A DNA stretch of 64,000 nucleotides, from contig NZ_JAYESJ010000001.1 in assembly GCF_034720595.1 (NCBI RefSeq), forward strand, positions 1,514,001 through 1,578,000, given 5' to 3'. The notes beneath the pieces were generated by a model. It was not told the origin of the DNA. It searched no databases and was given only the letters and a program-made list of their open reading frames with translations. Positions within the stretch are counted from its first letter, which is position 1. Each line of letters begins with the position of its first letter. Source of the DNA: Rhizobium sp. CC-YZS058. GTDB lineage: Bacteria > Pseudomonadota > Alphaproteobacteria > Rhizobiales > Rhizobiaceae. Shown piece after piece: positions 36,559 to 44,503 of this stretch. The position numbers and the translations under genes are program-made.

Positions 36559-38043
36559 GTGTTCCGTCCCGTCCTCGTCCTGCTCGCCCTCCTGGCGCTG
36601 CCGCTCTCCGCTTCCGCACAGGAAACGAAGGCGGCGCCGAACGGCATCCTCGGGCTGGTTCCCGAGGACGTGTCGCGGGAGGGCCGTGTCACGGTAGAAG
36701 GCGCAACGCTCGCCTATACGGCGACCGTCGGTTCGCTCGATCTTTACGCCAGCACCGGCGAACAGACGGCGAAGATCGTCTACACCGCCTATTCCGCGAA
36801 GACGGCGCAGGGCACCGAGCGACCGATCACCTTCGCCTTCAACGGCGGTCCGGGCGCGGCATCGGCCTATCTGCACCTCGGCCTGGTCGGCCCGAAGATC
36901 CTCACCTTCGGCGCAGACGGAACGGACGGAACGCGACCGGTGCTGATCGACAATCCAGAGAGCTGGCTTGCCTTTACCGATCTCGTGCTGATCGATCCGG
37001 TCGGCACCGGCTGGAGTCGGGCCGCGAGCGCCGATGTTGCCAACAGTTTCTATGGCGTCCGCCAGGATGCCGAAAGCCTCGCCAAGGCGATCATGCTGTA
37101 CACGCAGAAGGCTGGCCGGCTTTCCGCACCGAAATATCTGCTGGGCGAAAGCTATGGCGGTTTCCGCGCGGCGAAGGTTGCGGCAGCGCTGAAGGAGAAC
37201 CAGGGCCTGCTGGTGTCCGGCATTCTGATGGTCTCGCCCTTCATCGAGGGGCGCTTCCTTGCCAATTCCGACGACCCCTTGAGCGCCGCCCTGCAGCTTC
37301 CCTCCATGGCCGCCGCAACGCTGGAGCGGACCGGCCGCTTCAGCGCGCCGGCGCTGGCGGAGGCCGAGCGTTTCGCAATGGGCGACTATCTCACCGGCCT
37401 CGCAACGCCGCCGCGGGAGCGAGAGGCAGCGGATGCGCTTTACAGCCAGGTTGCGACACTGACCGGCCTGCCGCCCGCCGATGTCGCGCGGGCACGTGGT
37501 TTCGTCGGCGAAATCTATGCCAAGCAGGCGGCCGGGCAGGGGCGCATCGTCAGCCCCTATGATGCGGCCTATTCCGTTCCCGACGCCTATCCGGAAGAGC
37601 CCGACGTCCGCAATGACGATCCGATGCTCGACGGCTACAGCCGCGCCTACGGCGCTGCCTTCAGCACCTATGCGCGCGATGCGCTCGGCGTTCGCACGGC
37701 GATGACCTATTCCCTGCTCAACACGGACGTGAACCGGCGGTGGGAGTGGAACGGCAGCCGCGGCGGCGATGGCCGCGCGCTGGCCGGCGCGTCCGGCGAC
37801 CTGCGCGACCTTCTCTCCACCATCCCGGCCTTCCGCCTCATGATCGTGCATGGACGGACCGATGTGCTGACGCCCTATGGCGCCAGTCGCTATGTCATCG
37901 ACCATCTGCCACCGGATCTCGCCGCCGGCCGCGCCCATCTGCACGTCTATCCCGGCGGTCACATGTTCTACACCGACGCAACCGCCCGCCGCGCCTTCAC
38001 GGCGGATGCCAAGGCTTTCTACGAGGCCGGCACGGCTGAGTGA
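36559..38043 (+). CDS. Serine carboxypeptidase-like S10 family protein
   Basis: 494-aa alpha/beta-hydrolase of the S10 peptidase type. A signal peptide (residues 1-20, ending SASA) suggests periplasmic export. Catalytic features are the oxyanion segment FNGGPGAASAYL, the nucleophile Ser in GESYGGFR, the Asp in HGRTDVLTPY, and the His in YPGGHMFY. Such proteins are widespread in Rhizobiaceae; they are presumed C-terminal exopeptidases of the periplasm, but proof is limited. The start is GTG 36559, well spaced from AAGGAG. It is alone between divergent chemoreceptor and small plus-strand genes. Confidence 0.9.
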   Translation: MFRPVLVLLALLALPLSASAQETKAAPNGILGLVPEDVSREGRVTVEGATLAYTATVGSLDLYASTGEQTAKIVYTAYSAKTAQGTERPITFAFNGGPGAASAYLHLGLVGPKILTFGADGTDGTRPVLIDNPESWLAFTDLVLIDPVGTGWSRAASADVANSFYGVRQDAESLAKAIMLYTQKAGRLSAPKYLLGESYGGFRAAKVAAALKENQGLLVSGILMVSPFIEGRFLANSDDPLSAALQLPSMAAATLERTGRFSAPALAEAERFAMGDYLTGLATPPREREAADALYSQVATLTGLPPADVARARGFVGEIYAKQAAGQGRIVSPYDAAYSVPDAYPEEPDVRNDDPMLDGYSRAYGAAFSTYARDALGVRTAMTYSLLNTDVNRRWEWNGSRGGDGRALAGASGDLRDLLSTIPAFRLMIVHGRTDVLTPYGASRYVIDHLPPDLAAGRAHLHVYPGGHMFYTDATARRAFTADAKAFYEAGTAE

Positions 38044-38256
38044 GGCAGCCTTCTGCGGTCTGTCGACGCAGGTCGATCGGTCGACGGGAGTGCAGGGACT
38101 AAGGATGACGGCCGGCCGGGACTGTCCTTGCGAGGACAACCTTTGGATGTTTCTTCGCTGCAATGGATGTCGTATTTCATCGACTTTCCATGAAGTCCGA
38201 ATAGAAGCTGCAACCTCTGTACGGTAGTGGACGGTGTTCACGCTGGATGACAGGTG

Positions 38257-38270
38257 TTAACCTAGGTTAA
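38257..38270. promoter_or_regulatory. Perfect palindrome TTAACCTAGGTTAA
   Basis: A 14-bp perfect palindrome lies 53 bp upstream of the 58-aa gene. AGGT and ACCT flank it at nearly symmetric positions. It looks like a regulator binding site; no regulator gene is adjacent. Confidence 0.4.
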
Positions 38271-38323
38271 TGACCTCGGGCTGCATCCCTGATCGAATGC
38301 AGCTCTAACCGAAGGAGGTTCGG

Positions 38324-38500
38324 ATGACGGACGAGAAGAAACCACGCCGCAAGCGCGGCGAGGCGGCCCTTGGCAATATCGACCGCACCAAGATCGTCGC
38401 CGGCGAGATCATCGACCAGCAGCGCACCCAGCGCGAAGCCAAGACCGAGCGCCTGCGTGCGCTCCGACTGGCCGCCGGCGAGGCCGGCCACCACGCCTGA
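38324..38500 (+). CDS. Small basic hypothetical protein, 58 aa
   Basis: A 58-codon frame starts at ATG 38324 after a very strong ribosome binding site (GAAGGAGG) and ends in TGA followed by a good terminator. The product begins MTDEKKPRRKRGEAALGN and is rich in Arg, Lys, Glu and Gln (IIDQQRTQREAKTERLRALR), probably helical. No known family is recognised. The strong translation signal, upstream palindrome and terminator together support it as a real single-gene unit. Confidence 0.6.
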   Translation: MTDEKKPRRKRGEAALGNIDRTKIVAGEIIDQQRTQREAKTERLRALRLAAGEAGHHA

Positions 38501-38534
38501 CGGCCTTCCGTCGCACACAGGCACCACACGGGAA

Positions 38535-38565
38535 CGGGACGCCTTCGGGCGTCCCGTCGTCGTTT
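38535..38565 (+). terminator. Intrinsic terminator, TTCG loop
   Basis: CGGGACGCC (38535-38543) and GGCGTCCCG (38548-38556) form a perfect 9-bp stem closed by the stable tetraloop TTCG. TCGTCGTTT follows. It ends the 58-aa gene and also lies just beyond the stop of the convergent tctA gene. Confidence 0.75.
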
Positions 38566-38582
38566 GAGGGTATCGGAAGGGA

Positions 38583-40088
38583 TCAGCCTTCCTCCTGGAA
38601 GACCTCTTCGCGCTTGGCCTTCACGCTCGGCAGGAAGACGATGACGAGCACGGCGGCGGCAAGCAGCAGCAGGCCGGCGCTGATCGGGCGGGTGACGAAA
38701 GTGGACGGATCGCCGCGCGACAGGATCATGGCCCGGCGCAGGTTTTCCTCCAGAAGCGGACCCAGCACGAAGCCGAGCAGCAGCGGCGCCGGCTCGCAGC
38801 GCAGCTTGACGAGCAGATAGCCGATCAGCCCGAAGAAGGCGACCGAGTAGAGGTCGTAGACATTGCTGTTCACGCTGTAGACGCCGATCGAGCAGAAGGC
38901 CATGATGATCGGGAACAGCACGTAATAGGGCACGGTCAGCAGTTTCACCCAGAGCCCGATCAGCGGCAGGTTCAGGATCACCAGCATCAGATTGCCGATC
39001 CACATCGAGGCGATGATGCCCCAGAACAGCGCCGGCTGCTCGGTGGCGACATTGGGTCCGGGCACGATGCCTTGGATGATCATGGCGCCGACCATCAGCG
39101 CCATGACCGGATTGGCGGGAATGCCGAGCGTCAGGAGCGGGATGAAGGAGGTCTGCGCGCCGGCATTGTTGGCCGATTCCGGTCCGGCGACGCCTGCGAT
39201 CGCACCGTGTCCGAACTCCTCCGGCCTTTTCGAGATCTTCTTCTCCACCGTATAGGAGGCGAAAGCGGCGAGGATGGCGCCACCGCCGGGCAGGATGCCG
39301 AGCGCCGAGCCGATGCCGGTGCCGCGCAAGACGGGGCCGATCATCTGGCGGAAATCGTCGCGTGAGGGCAGCAGGCCGCTGACCTTGCTGATCAGGAGGC
39401 TGCGCGTCATTTCGCCTTCCAGATTGCGCAGGATCTCGGCGATGCCGAACACACCGACGGCCAGCGCCACGAAGTTCAGCCCGTCTGAGAACTCGCGGAT
39501 GCCGAGCGTGAAGCGCGGCGTGCCGGTGTAGATGTCCGTGCCGACCATGCCGAGAAGCAGGCCGAGACAGACCATGGCGAGCGCCTTGACGATCGAGCCA
39601 TGGGCGAGCGCGATGGAAGAGACGAGACCGACGATCATCAGGGAGAAATATTCCGCCGCGCCGAACTGCAGCGCGACCGCCGTCAGCGGCGGCGCGAAGA
39701 TCGCGACGAGGAAGGTGGACACCGTGCCGGCGAAGAAGGAGCCGAGCGCGGCAATGGCGAGGGCCGCGCCGGCACGACCCTTGCGGGCCATCTGGTAGCC
39801 GTCGATGGCGGTGACGGCCGAGGAGGATTCGCCCGGCATGTTGATGAGGATCGCGGTGGTCGAGCCGCCATATTGCGCGCCGTAATAGATGCCGGCCAGC
39901 ATGATCAGCGAGGAGACCGGTTCGAGCTGGAAGGTGATCGGCAGCAGCATGGCGATGGTCGCCGTCGCGCCGATGCCGGGCAACACGCCGATCAGCGTCC
40001 CGAGCAGCACGCCGATCAGGCAGAAGAGCAGATTGGCCGGCGAGGCGGCGGTCGAAAAACCGAGCAGGAGATTGTTGAACAGTTCCAT
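38583..40088 (-). CDS. tctA: Tripartite tricarboxylate transporter large permease
   Basis: 501-aa inner-membrane protein of the TctA family with 10-12 hydrophobic helices. Typical motifs are PGIGATATIAMLLPITF, GIYYGAQYGGSTTAILINMP (the GYGGS-type motif) and its repeat LGIPANPVMALMVGAM. With TctB and the binding protein TctC it makes a secondary, ion-gradient-driven importer of citrate-like or other carboxylates. ATG 40088 follows AGGATCGACCTC. Gene order on the minus strand is tctC-tctB-tctA, the usual one. Confidence 0.95.
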   Translation of the reverse strand: MELFNNLLLGFSTAASPANLLFCLIGVLLGTLIGVLPGIGATATIAMLLPITFQLEPVSSLIMLAGIYYGAQYGGSTTAILINMPGESSSAVTAIDGYQMARKGRAGAALAIAALGSFFAGTVSTFLVAIFAPPLTAVALQFGAAEYFSLMIVGLVSSIALAHGSIVKALAMVCLGLLLGMVGTDIYTGTPRFTLGIREFSDGLNFVALAVGVFGIAEILRNLEGEMTRSLLISKVSGLLPSRDDFRQMIGPVLRGTGIGSALGILPGGGAILAAFASYTVEKKISKRPEEFGHGAIAGVAGPESANNAGAQTSFIPLLTLGIPANPVMALMVGAMIIQGIVPGPNVATEQPALFWGIIASMWIGNLMLVILNLPLIGLWVKLLTVPYYVLFPIIMAFCSIGVYSVNSNVYDLYSVAFFGLIGYLLVKLRCEPAPLLLGFVLGPLLEENLRRAMILSRGDPSTFVTRPISAGLLLLAAAVLVIVFLPSVKAKREEVFQEEG

Positions 40089-40098
40089 GAGGTCGATC

Positions 40099-40560
40099 CT
40101 AGAAGCGGAGCCAGGGGCCGAAGCGTTCGAAGGGCAGGCCGAGCGCATAGCTGAAGACGCCGAGCGAGAAGAGCGTGATGGCGAGCGCCAGGACAAAGGC
40201 CCAGAGCGGCTTCATGCGGCGCGAGGCGAAGCTTGCGAAGAATGCGGCGAGGAACAGCGCCGGGACGAAGCCGAGGCCCCGCACGGTCATGCCGAACAGC
40301 ACCGGCGCCGGCAGGATGAAGATCATCCCCCGCCAGGCAAGCGGCTCCCAGGGCTCGCCGGTGCTGCGGGTCGCCTGCAGGAGGATGATGCCGCCGAGCA
40401 GGGTGAGCACCAGAGCGAGGATGAGCGGGAACATGCCCGGCCCCATGCGCAGCGCCGTGCCGAGTTCGAGCGTCAAGGATTGGGCGGCAAAAAACAGGCC
40501 GGTCGCGATGAAGACCAGGCCACAGATGGCATTGGTGCGATCGATGGAACGCGATGTCAT
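40099..40560 (-). CDS. tctB: Tripartite tricarboxylate transporter small permease
   Basis: 153-aa membrane protein with about four hydrophobic segments (AICGLVFIATGLFFAAQSL, MFPLILALVLTLLGGIIL, GMIFILPAPVLFGMTV, LWAFVLALAITLFSLGVF), matching the small TctB subunit in length and pattern (RMGPGMFPLIL). It lies 10 bases upstream of tctA and 239 bases after tctC. Function follows from its partners. Confidence 0.9.
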   Translation of the reverse strand: MTSRSIDRTNAICGLVFIATGLFFAAQSLTLELGTALRMGPGMFPLILALVLTLLGGIILLQATRSTGEPWEPLAWRGMIFILPAPVLFGMTVRGLGFVPALFLAAFFASFASRRMKPLWAFVLALAITLFSLGVFSYALGLPFERFGPWLRF

Positions 40561-40758
40561 GATGTCCCCTCAAGGGCGACGCGCGAAGGGGCGTGGCCGG
40601 CGCGGCTATAGACGATGGAAGGATTGAGCATGCCGGGCAGGGATGCCGGGTCAAAAGCGGCAAAGCGGGTGGCGGTGCGAAATTCCGGAGCCTGCGTCCG
40701 CTAGGACGGGGTCTCTCGCCCGTGACTGTGCCGAGCCTGTGCCCGGATTGCCGGCACC

Positions 40759-40786
40759 CATCCTCCGGGCCGGAGCCCGGAGGATG
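40759..40786. promoter_or_regulatory. Stable hairpin between tctC and tctB
   Basis: CATCCTCCGGG (40759-40769) pairs perfectly with CCCGGAGGATG (40776-40786) around a 6-base loop. It has no T-run on either strand. In binding-protein operons such hairpins often protect the upstream mRNA or lower downstream expression, giving more binding protein than permease. Confidence 0.55.
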
Positions 40787-40799
40787 GCTCAGGCCCGGC

Positions 40800-41777
40800 T
40801 CAGTCGGCGTATTGGCCGGCGGCTTCGATTACCGGCTTCCAGCGCGCGATCTCGCTTTCGAGCTTGGCCTTGAGAGCCTCCGGCGTCGCATCGCTTTCCG
40901 GCGAGGGGACCGTGCCGAGTTCGGCGAAACGGGCGACGACGTTCTCGTCCTTCAGCGACTTCTGCAGGGCGGCCGTCAGCTTGGCTGTCGCGTCCGCCGG
41001 CGTGCCCTTGGGAACGTAGACGCCGTGCCAGATGCCGACATTGAAGTCCTTCAGGCCGCCTTCGACGGCGGTCGGGAGATCGGGGAAGATCTTCAGCCGC
41101 TCGGGCGAGGTCACTGCGAAGGCCTTGATCGTGCCGCCCTGGATCTGTTTCGTGGTGTTGGTGGTCTGGTCGCACATGATGTCGACCTGGCCGCCGAGCA
41201 GGTCGGTCATGGCCGGACCGGTGCCCTTGTAGGGGACGGTGACGAGCGGGGTCTCGATCGCGCTCATGAACAGCATGCCGCACAGATGCGAGGCGGCACC
41301 GATGCCGGCATTCGCGACGGTCACGGTATCCTTGTTGGCCTTGGCATAGTCGATCAGGCCCTTGAGGTCGGTCGGCTCGAGGTCCTTGCGCGACACGATG
41401 GTCATCGGCACGTCGGTGACGAGGCCGACATAATCGAAGGCGTTGAGCGGATCATAGGCGAGCTTGCGGTAGAGCGTAGCGCTGGTGGCCATGCCGATGT
41501 GGTGGAGCAGGATCGTGTAGCCATCCGCATCGGCAGAGGCGACGCGGCCCGCGCCGAGCGTGCCGCCCGCACCGCCGACATTCTCGACGATCACCTGCTG
41601 GCCGAGATCCTTCGACATGGATTCGGCAACCAGTCGCGCCACCGTATCGGTCGGGCCGCCGGCGGCGAAGGGGACGACCATGGTGATGGTGCGTTCCGGA
41701 TAGTCGGCATGGGCCGTTCCGGCAACGAGGCTCGCGACCAAGGCGGTGGCGGCAAACAGCGATTTGAAGAGCGTCAT
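40800..41777 (-). CDS. tctC: Tripartite tricarboxylate transporter substrate-binding protein (TctC/Bug)
   Basis: 325-aa periplasmic Bug-type binding protein. The signal peptide (MTLFKSLFAATALVASLVAG, cleaved after THA) leads into YPERTITMVVPFAAGGPTDT, the family signature, and GQQVIVENVGGAGGTLG. Residues near the two Asp-loop turns hold carboxylate ligands in this family. ATG 41777 follows GAGGGAGGTTTTC. It precedes tctB/tctA on the same strand and follows terC and the dctBD genes upstream. The actual carboxylate cannot be read from sequence. Confidence 0.94.
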   Translation of the reverse strand: MTLFKSLFAATALVASLVAGTAHADYPERTITMVVPFAAGGPTDTVARLVAESMSKDLGQQVIVENVGGAGGTLGAGRVASADADGYTILLHHIGMATSATLYRKLAYDPLNAFDYVGLVTDVPMTIVSRKDLEPTDLKGLIDYAKANKDTVTVANAGIGAASHLCGMLFMSAIETPLVTVPYKGTGPAMTDLLGGQVDIMCDQTTNTTKQIQGGTIKAFAVTSPERLKIFPDLPTAVEGGLKDFNVGIWHGVYVPKGTPADATAKLTAALQKSLKDENVVARFAELGTVPSPESDATPEALKAKLESEIARWKPVIEAAGQYAD

Positions 41778-41920
41778 GAAAACCTCCCTCTGACGAGACC
41801 CGGCCGCTCGGGCTCCTCCCCTGGCGGCGCGTGAATGAGCGGGATTTGCGGTCTTCGAACGACGGCGCGCAATCGCCGGCGTCAAGGATTCATCAGGCTT
41901 GCTGCAGTCTCGCGCCGCAG

Positions 41921-41973
41921 CATGGGTGGATTGCGCCCCATCCGCCGAAGCAGTGGGTCGAAATCCACCCATG
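41921..41973. repeat. 12-bp perfect inverted repeat between terC and tctC
   Basis: CATGGGTGGATT (41921-41932) and AATCCACCCATG (41962-41973) are exact inverse copies separated by 29 bases. It starts 8 bases after the terC stop and lies about 145 bases upstream of tctC. It could be a terC terminator or a pair of activator-binding half-sites for the nearby DctD. No sigma-54 -24/-12 promoter was found by eye. Confidence 0.5.
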
Positions 41974-41980
41974 ACCGACC

Positions 41981-42964
41981 TTACCGGGCGGCTTCCGTCT
42001 TGCGCGTCTTGACCAGACTGAACACCACGCCGCTGGCGATGATCAGGAAGGTAACGCCGAGGGAGATCGCCGGCGGCACCTTGTCGATGCCGAGGAGATC
42101 GGCGGCGAAGACCTTCGAGCCGATGAAGATCAGCACCACGGCGAGTGCGGGCTTGAGATAGTGGAAGCGGTGGATCATCGCGGCGAGGGCGAAATACAGC
42201 GCGCGCAGGCCGAGGATGGCGAAGATGTTCGAGGTATAGACGATGAACGGGTCCGTGGTGATGGCAAAGATCGCCGGGACCGAATCGACCGCGAAGACGA
42301 GGTCGGCGATCTCGATCAGAACCAGTGCCAGGAAGAGCGGCGTGACGAAGAGCACGTGTCTGCCGGTCTTGGTATCGGGCAGGCGGACGAAGAACTTGTC
42401 GCCATGATGCTCATCCGTCACATTCAACCGCCGACGCATGAAGGCGAGCAGCGGATTGGAGGCCAGATCCGGCTCCTTGTCGCCGACGAACAGCATCTTG
42501 ATGCCGGTGATGACCAGGAAGCCGGCGAAGAGATAGAGCACCCAGGCGAACTCGGTCACCAATGCCGCACCGAGGCCGATCATCAGCGCGCGGAGCACGA
42601 TGACGCCGAGAATGCCCCAGAAGAGCACACGGTGCTGATAGAGGCGCGGCACGGCGAAGAAGGAGAAGATCAGCGCGATGACGAAGACATTGTCGAGCGC
42701 CAGCGTCTTTTCCACCACAAAGCCGGTCACGTAATTCATGCCGGCATCGGCACCGAGATACCACCAGACCCAGCCGCCGAAGGCAAGGCCGAGGGTGATA
42801 TAGAGCGCCGAGAGTTTCAGGCTTTCGCCGACTTCGATCTCGCGGTTCTCCTTATGGAGAATCCCGAGGTCGAAGGCGAGCAGGGCGATGACGAGGCCCA
42901 TGAAGCCGAGCCACATCCAGAGCGGCTTTCCGAGCCAGTCGATAAAGAGAAACGCAAAATCCAT
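41981..42964 (-). CDS. TerC-family integral membrane protein
   Basis: 327-aa TerC/Alx-type protein with about nine hydrophobic segments. It shows the family features: the early acidic pattern (LLAFDLGILHKENREIEV), TLALDNVFVIALIFSFFAVP and LIEIADLVFAVDSVPAIFAITTD near the second half. Members export Mn2+ or act in tellurite, acid and metal stress. ATG 42964 has AGGACC upstream. It is inserted between the tctCBA genes and the DctD gene on the same strand, an unexpected position. The yybP-ykoY riboswitch often before such genes was searched for and not seen. Confidence 0.93.
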   Translation of the reverse strand: MDFAFLFIDWLGKPLWMWLGFMGLVIALLAFDLGILHKENREIEVGESLKLSALYITLGLAFGGWVWWYLGADAGMNYVTGFVVEKTLALDNVFVIALIFSFFAVPRLYQHRVLFWGILGVIVLRALMIGLGAALVTEFAWVLYLFAGFLVITGIKMLFVGDKEPDLASNPLLAFMRRRLNVTDEHHGDKFFVRLPDTKTGRHVLFVTPLFLALVLIEIADLVFAVDSVPAIFAITTDPFIVYTSNIFAILGLRALYFALAAMIHRFHYLKPALAVVLIFIGSKVFAADLLGIDKVPPAISLGVTFLIIASGVVFSLVKTRKTEAAR

Positions 42965-43141
42965 GGCATGGTCCTGGCCGGCGCGGTGAACGTCGACGGT
43001 CCGACATCGCAGGAGCGCCGGCGGCTCCATGCCAGAGGGGCCCGGACCAGGTGGGCTGGGAGCGAGATGGAGATGCGCGGAAAAGGATTCAAGGAACGGC
43101 GTTAAGCCGTTTCGATCACATGCATGTGAGTCATGGGTGAT

Positions 43142-44503
43142 TTAGCCGTGATCATCGCCATCGCCCGACAGCAGCCTCTTGTCGAGCCCGAGCTTCTGCA
43201 TCTTCTCGTAAAGCGTCTTGCGGGAAATGCCGAGCTGCTCGTAGACCGGGCGCAGGCTGCCGCCATGGGCGGCGATGGCGCTGGCGATGATGCGGCGTTC
43301 GAAGGCGGAGACTCGGTCGGCAAGCCGCATCGGCTCCTTGTCCTGCGAGGAGGGGGAGGCGGTGGAGCGCGTGTCGAGGCCGAGCACGAAGCGGTCGGCG
43401 GCATTGCGCAGCTCGCGCACATTGCCCGGCCAGTCGCGCTGGCCGATATCGGCGAGAACCTCCGGCGGCACGGTGCCGTCCTCCCGGCCATAGCGCGCCG
43501 CGGCTTCGCGCACGAGCTGCAGGAAGAGTAGCGGAATATCCGCCTGGCGCTGCGCGAGCGCGGGCACGCGCACGGTGACGACGTTCAGCCGATAGAAGAG
43601 ATCGGCCCGGAAACGCCCGGCTGCAACTTCCGCCTCCAGATCCACCTTGCTGGTGGCGATGAAGCGCACGTCAAGCGCCACGGTCTCGTTGGAGCCGAGC
43701 CGGGTGATCGTGCGCTCCTGCAGCACCCGCAGAAACTTGGCCTGAAGGTCGATCGGCATGGAGCCGATTTCGTCGAGCAGGATCGTGCCGCCGCGCGCAT
43801 GCTCGAACTTGCCGTACCGCGCCCGGATCGCGCCCGGAAAGGCGCCTGTCTCGTGGCCGAACAGTTCGCTCTCGATCAGCGTTTCCGGCAGCGCCGCGCA
43901 GTTGATGGCAATGAAGGGCCGGTCGGCGCGGGGGCTGAGATCATGCAGCGCGCGGGCGGCGACCTCCTTGCCGGCGCCGGTGTCGCCGATGATCAGCGCA
44001 TCGGCATCGCTCGCCCCGATGGCGCGCAGCCGGTAGCGCAGATCCACCATGATCGGCGTGCGGCCGGGCATGCGCGTCTCGACATCATCTCGCTTCCCGG
44101 CGACCGCCCTGAGCCGCCGGTTTTCCAGCACCAGCCCGCGCCGGTCCATCGCTCGGCGGATGATGCTGTCGAGCGCCTGGATCGCGAAGGGCTTTTCCAG
44201 GAAGTCGTAAGCGCCCTCGCGCATGGCGGTCACCGCCAGCTGCACGTCGCCATGTCCGGTGACGAGGATCACCGGCAGCTCGTGATCGATCTCCCGCACG
44301 CGCTGAAGCAGGGTCATGCCGTCCATGCCGCGCATGCGGATGTCGCTGACCACGACGCCGTTGAAGGCATAGGAGACCCTCGCCAGGGCATCCTCGCCGG
44401 ACGCGAAGGATTCGACCGTCAGATCCTGCAGTTCGAGCGCCTGGGCGGTCGAGCGACGCAGCTCCTCCTCGTCATCGACCAGCAGAACGATGCCGTCGCT
44501 CAT
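43142..44503 (-). CDS. dctD: Sigma-54-dependent response regulator DctD
   Basis: 453-aa NtrC-class regulator. A receiver domain (LLVDDEEELR, the phospho-acceptor Asp in VVSDIRMRGMDGM, Lys in FLEKPF) is followed by the AAA+ sigma-54 activation domain (Walker A GDTGAGKEVAARA, Walker B ILLDEIGSMP) and a C-terminal Fis-type HTH (LRPVYEQLGISRKTLYEKM). The loop that contacts sigma-54 reads GAFPGA in place of the common GAFTGA. It overlaps the dctB stop by one base (TAATG), so the two are translated together. It likely activates dicarboxylate or the adjacent tct transport genes. Confidence 0.93.
   Translation of the reverse strand: MSDGIVLLVDDEEELRRSTAQALELQDLTVESFASGEDALARVSYAFNGVVVSDIRMRGMDGMTLLQRVREIDHELPVILVTGHGDVQLAVTAMREGAYDFLEKPFAIQALDSIIRRAMDRRGLVLENRRLRAVAGKRDDVETRMPGRTPIMVDLRYRLRAIGASDADALIIGDTGAGKEVAARALHDLSPRADRPFIAINCAALPETLIESELFGHETGAFPGAIRARYGKFEHARGGTILLDEIGSMPIDLQAKFLRVLQERTITRLGSNETVALDVRFIATSKVDLEAEVAAGRFRADLFYRLNVVTVRVPALAQRQADIPLLFLQLVREAAARYGREDGTVPPEVLADIGQRDWPGNVRELRNAADRFVLGLDTRSTASPSSQDKEPMRLADRVSAFERRIIASAIAAHGGSLRPVYEQLGISRKTLYEKMQKLGLDKRLLSGDGDDHG

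Noticed and set aside
41778..41980. Sigma-54 promoter for tctC
   Set aside because: No TGGCAC-N5-TTGC pattern or GG-N10-GC spacing was found in the region on the minus strand by eye.
42965..43141. yybP-ykoY manganese riboswitch upstream of terC
   Set aside because: TerC-type genes often have one, but the GGGGAGTA start and paired loops of that riboswitch cannot be drawn in this leader.
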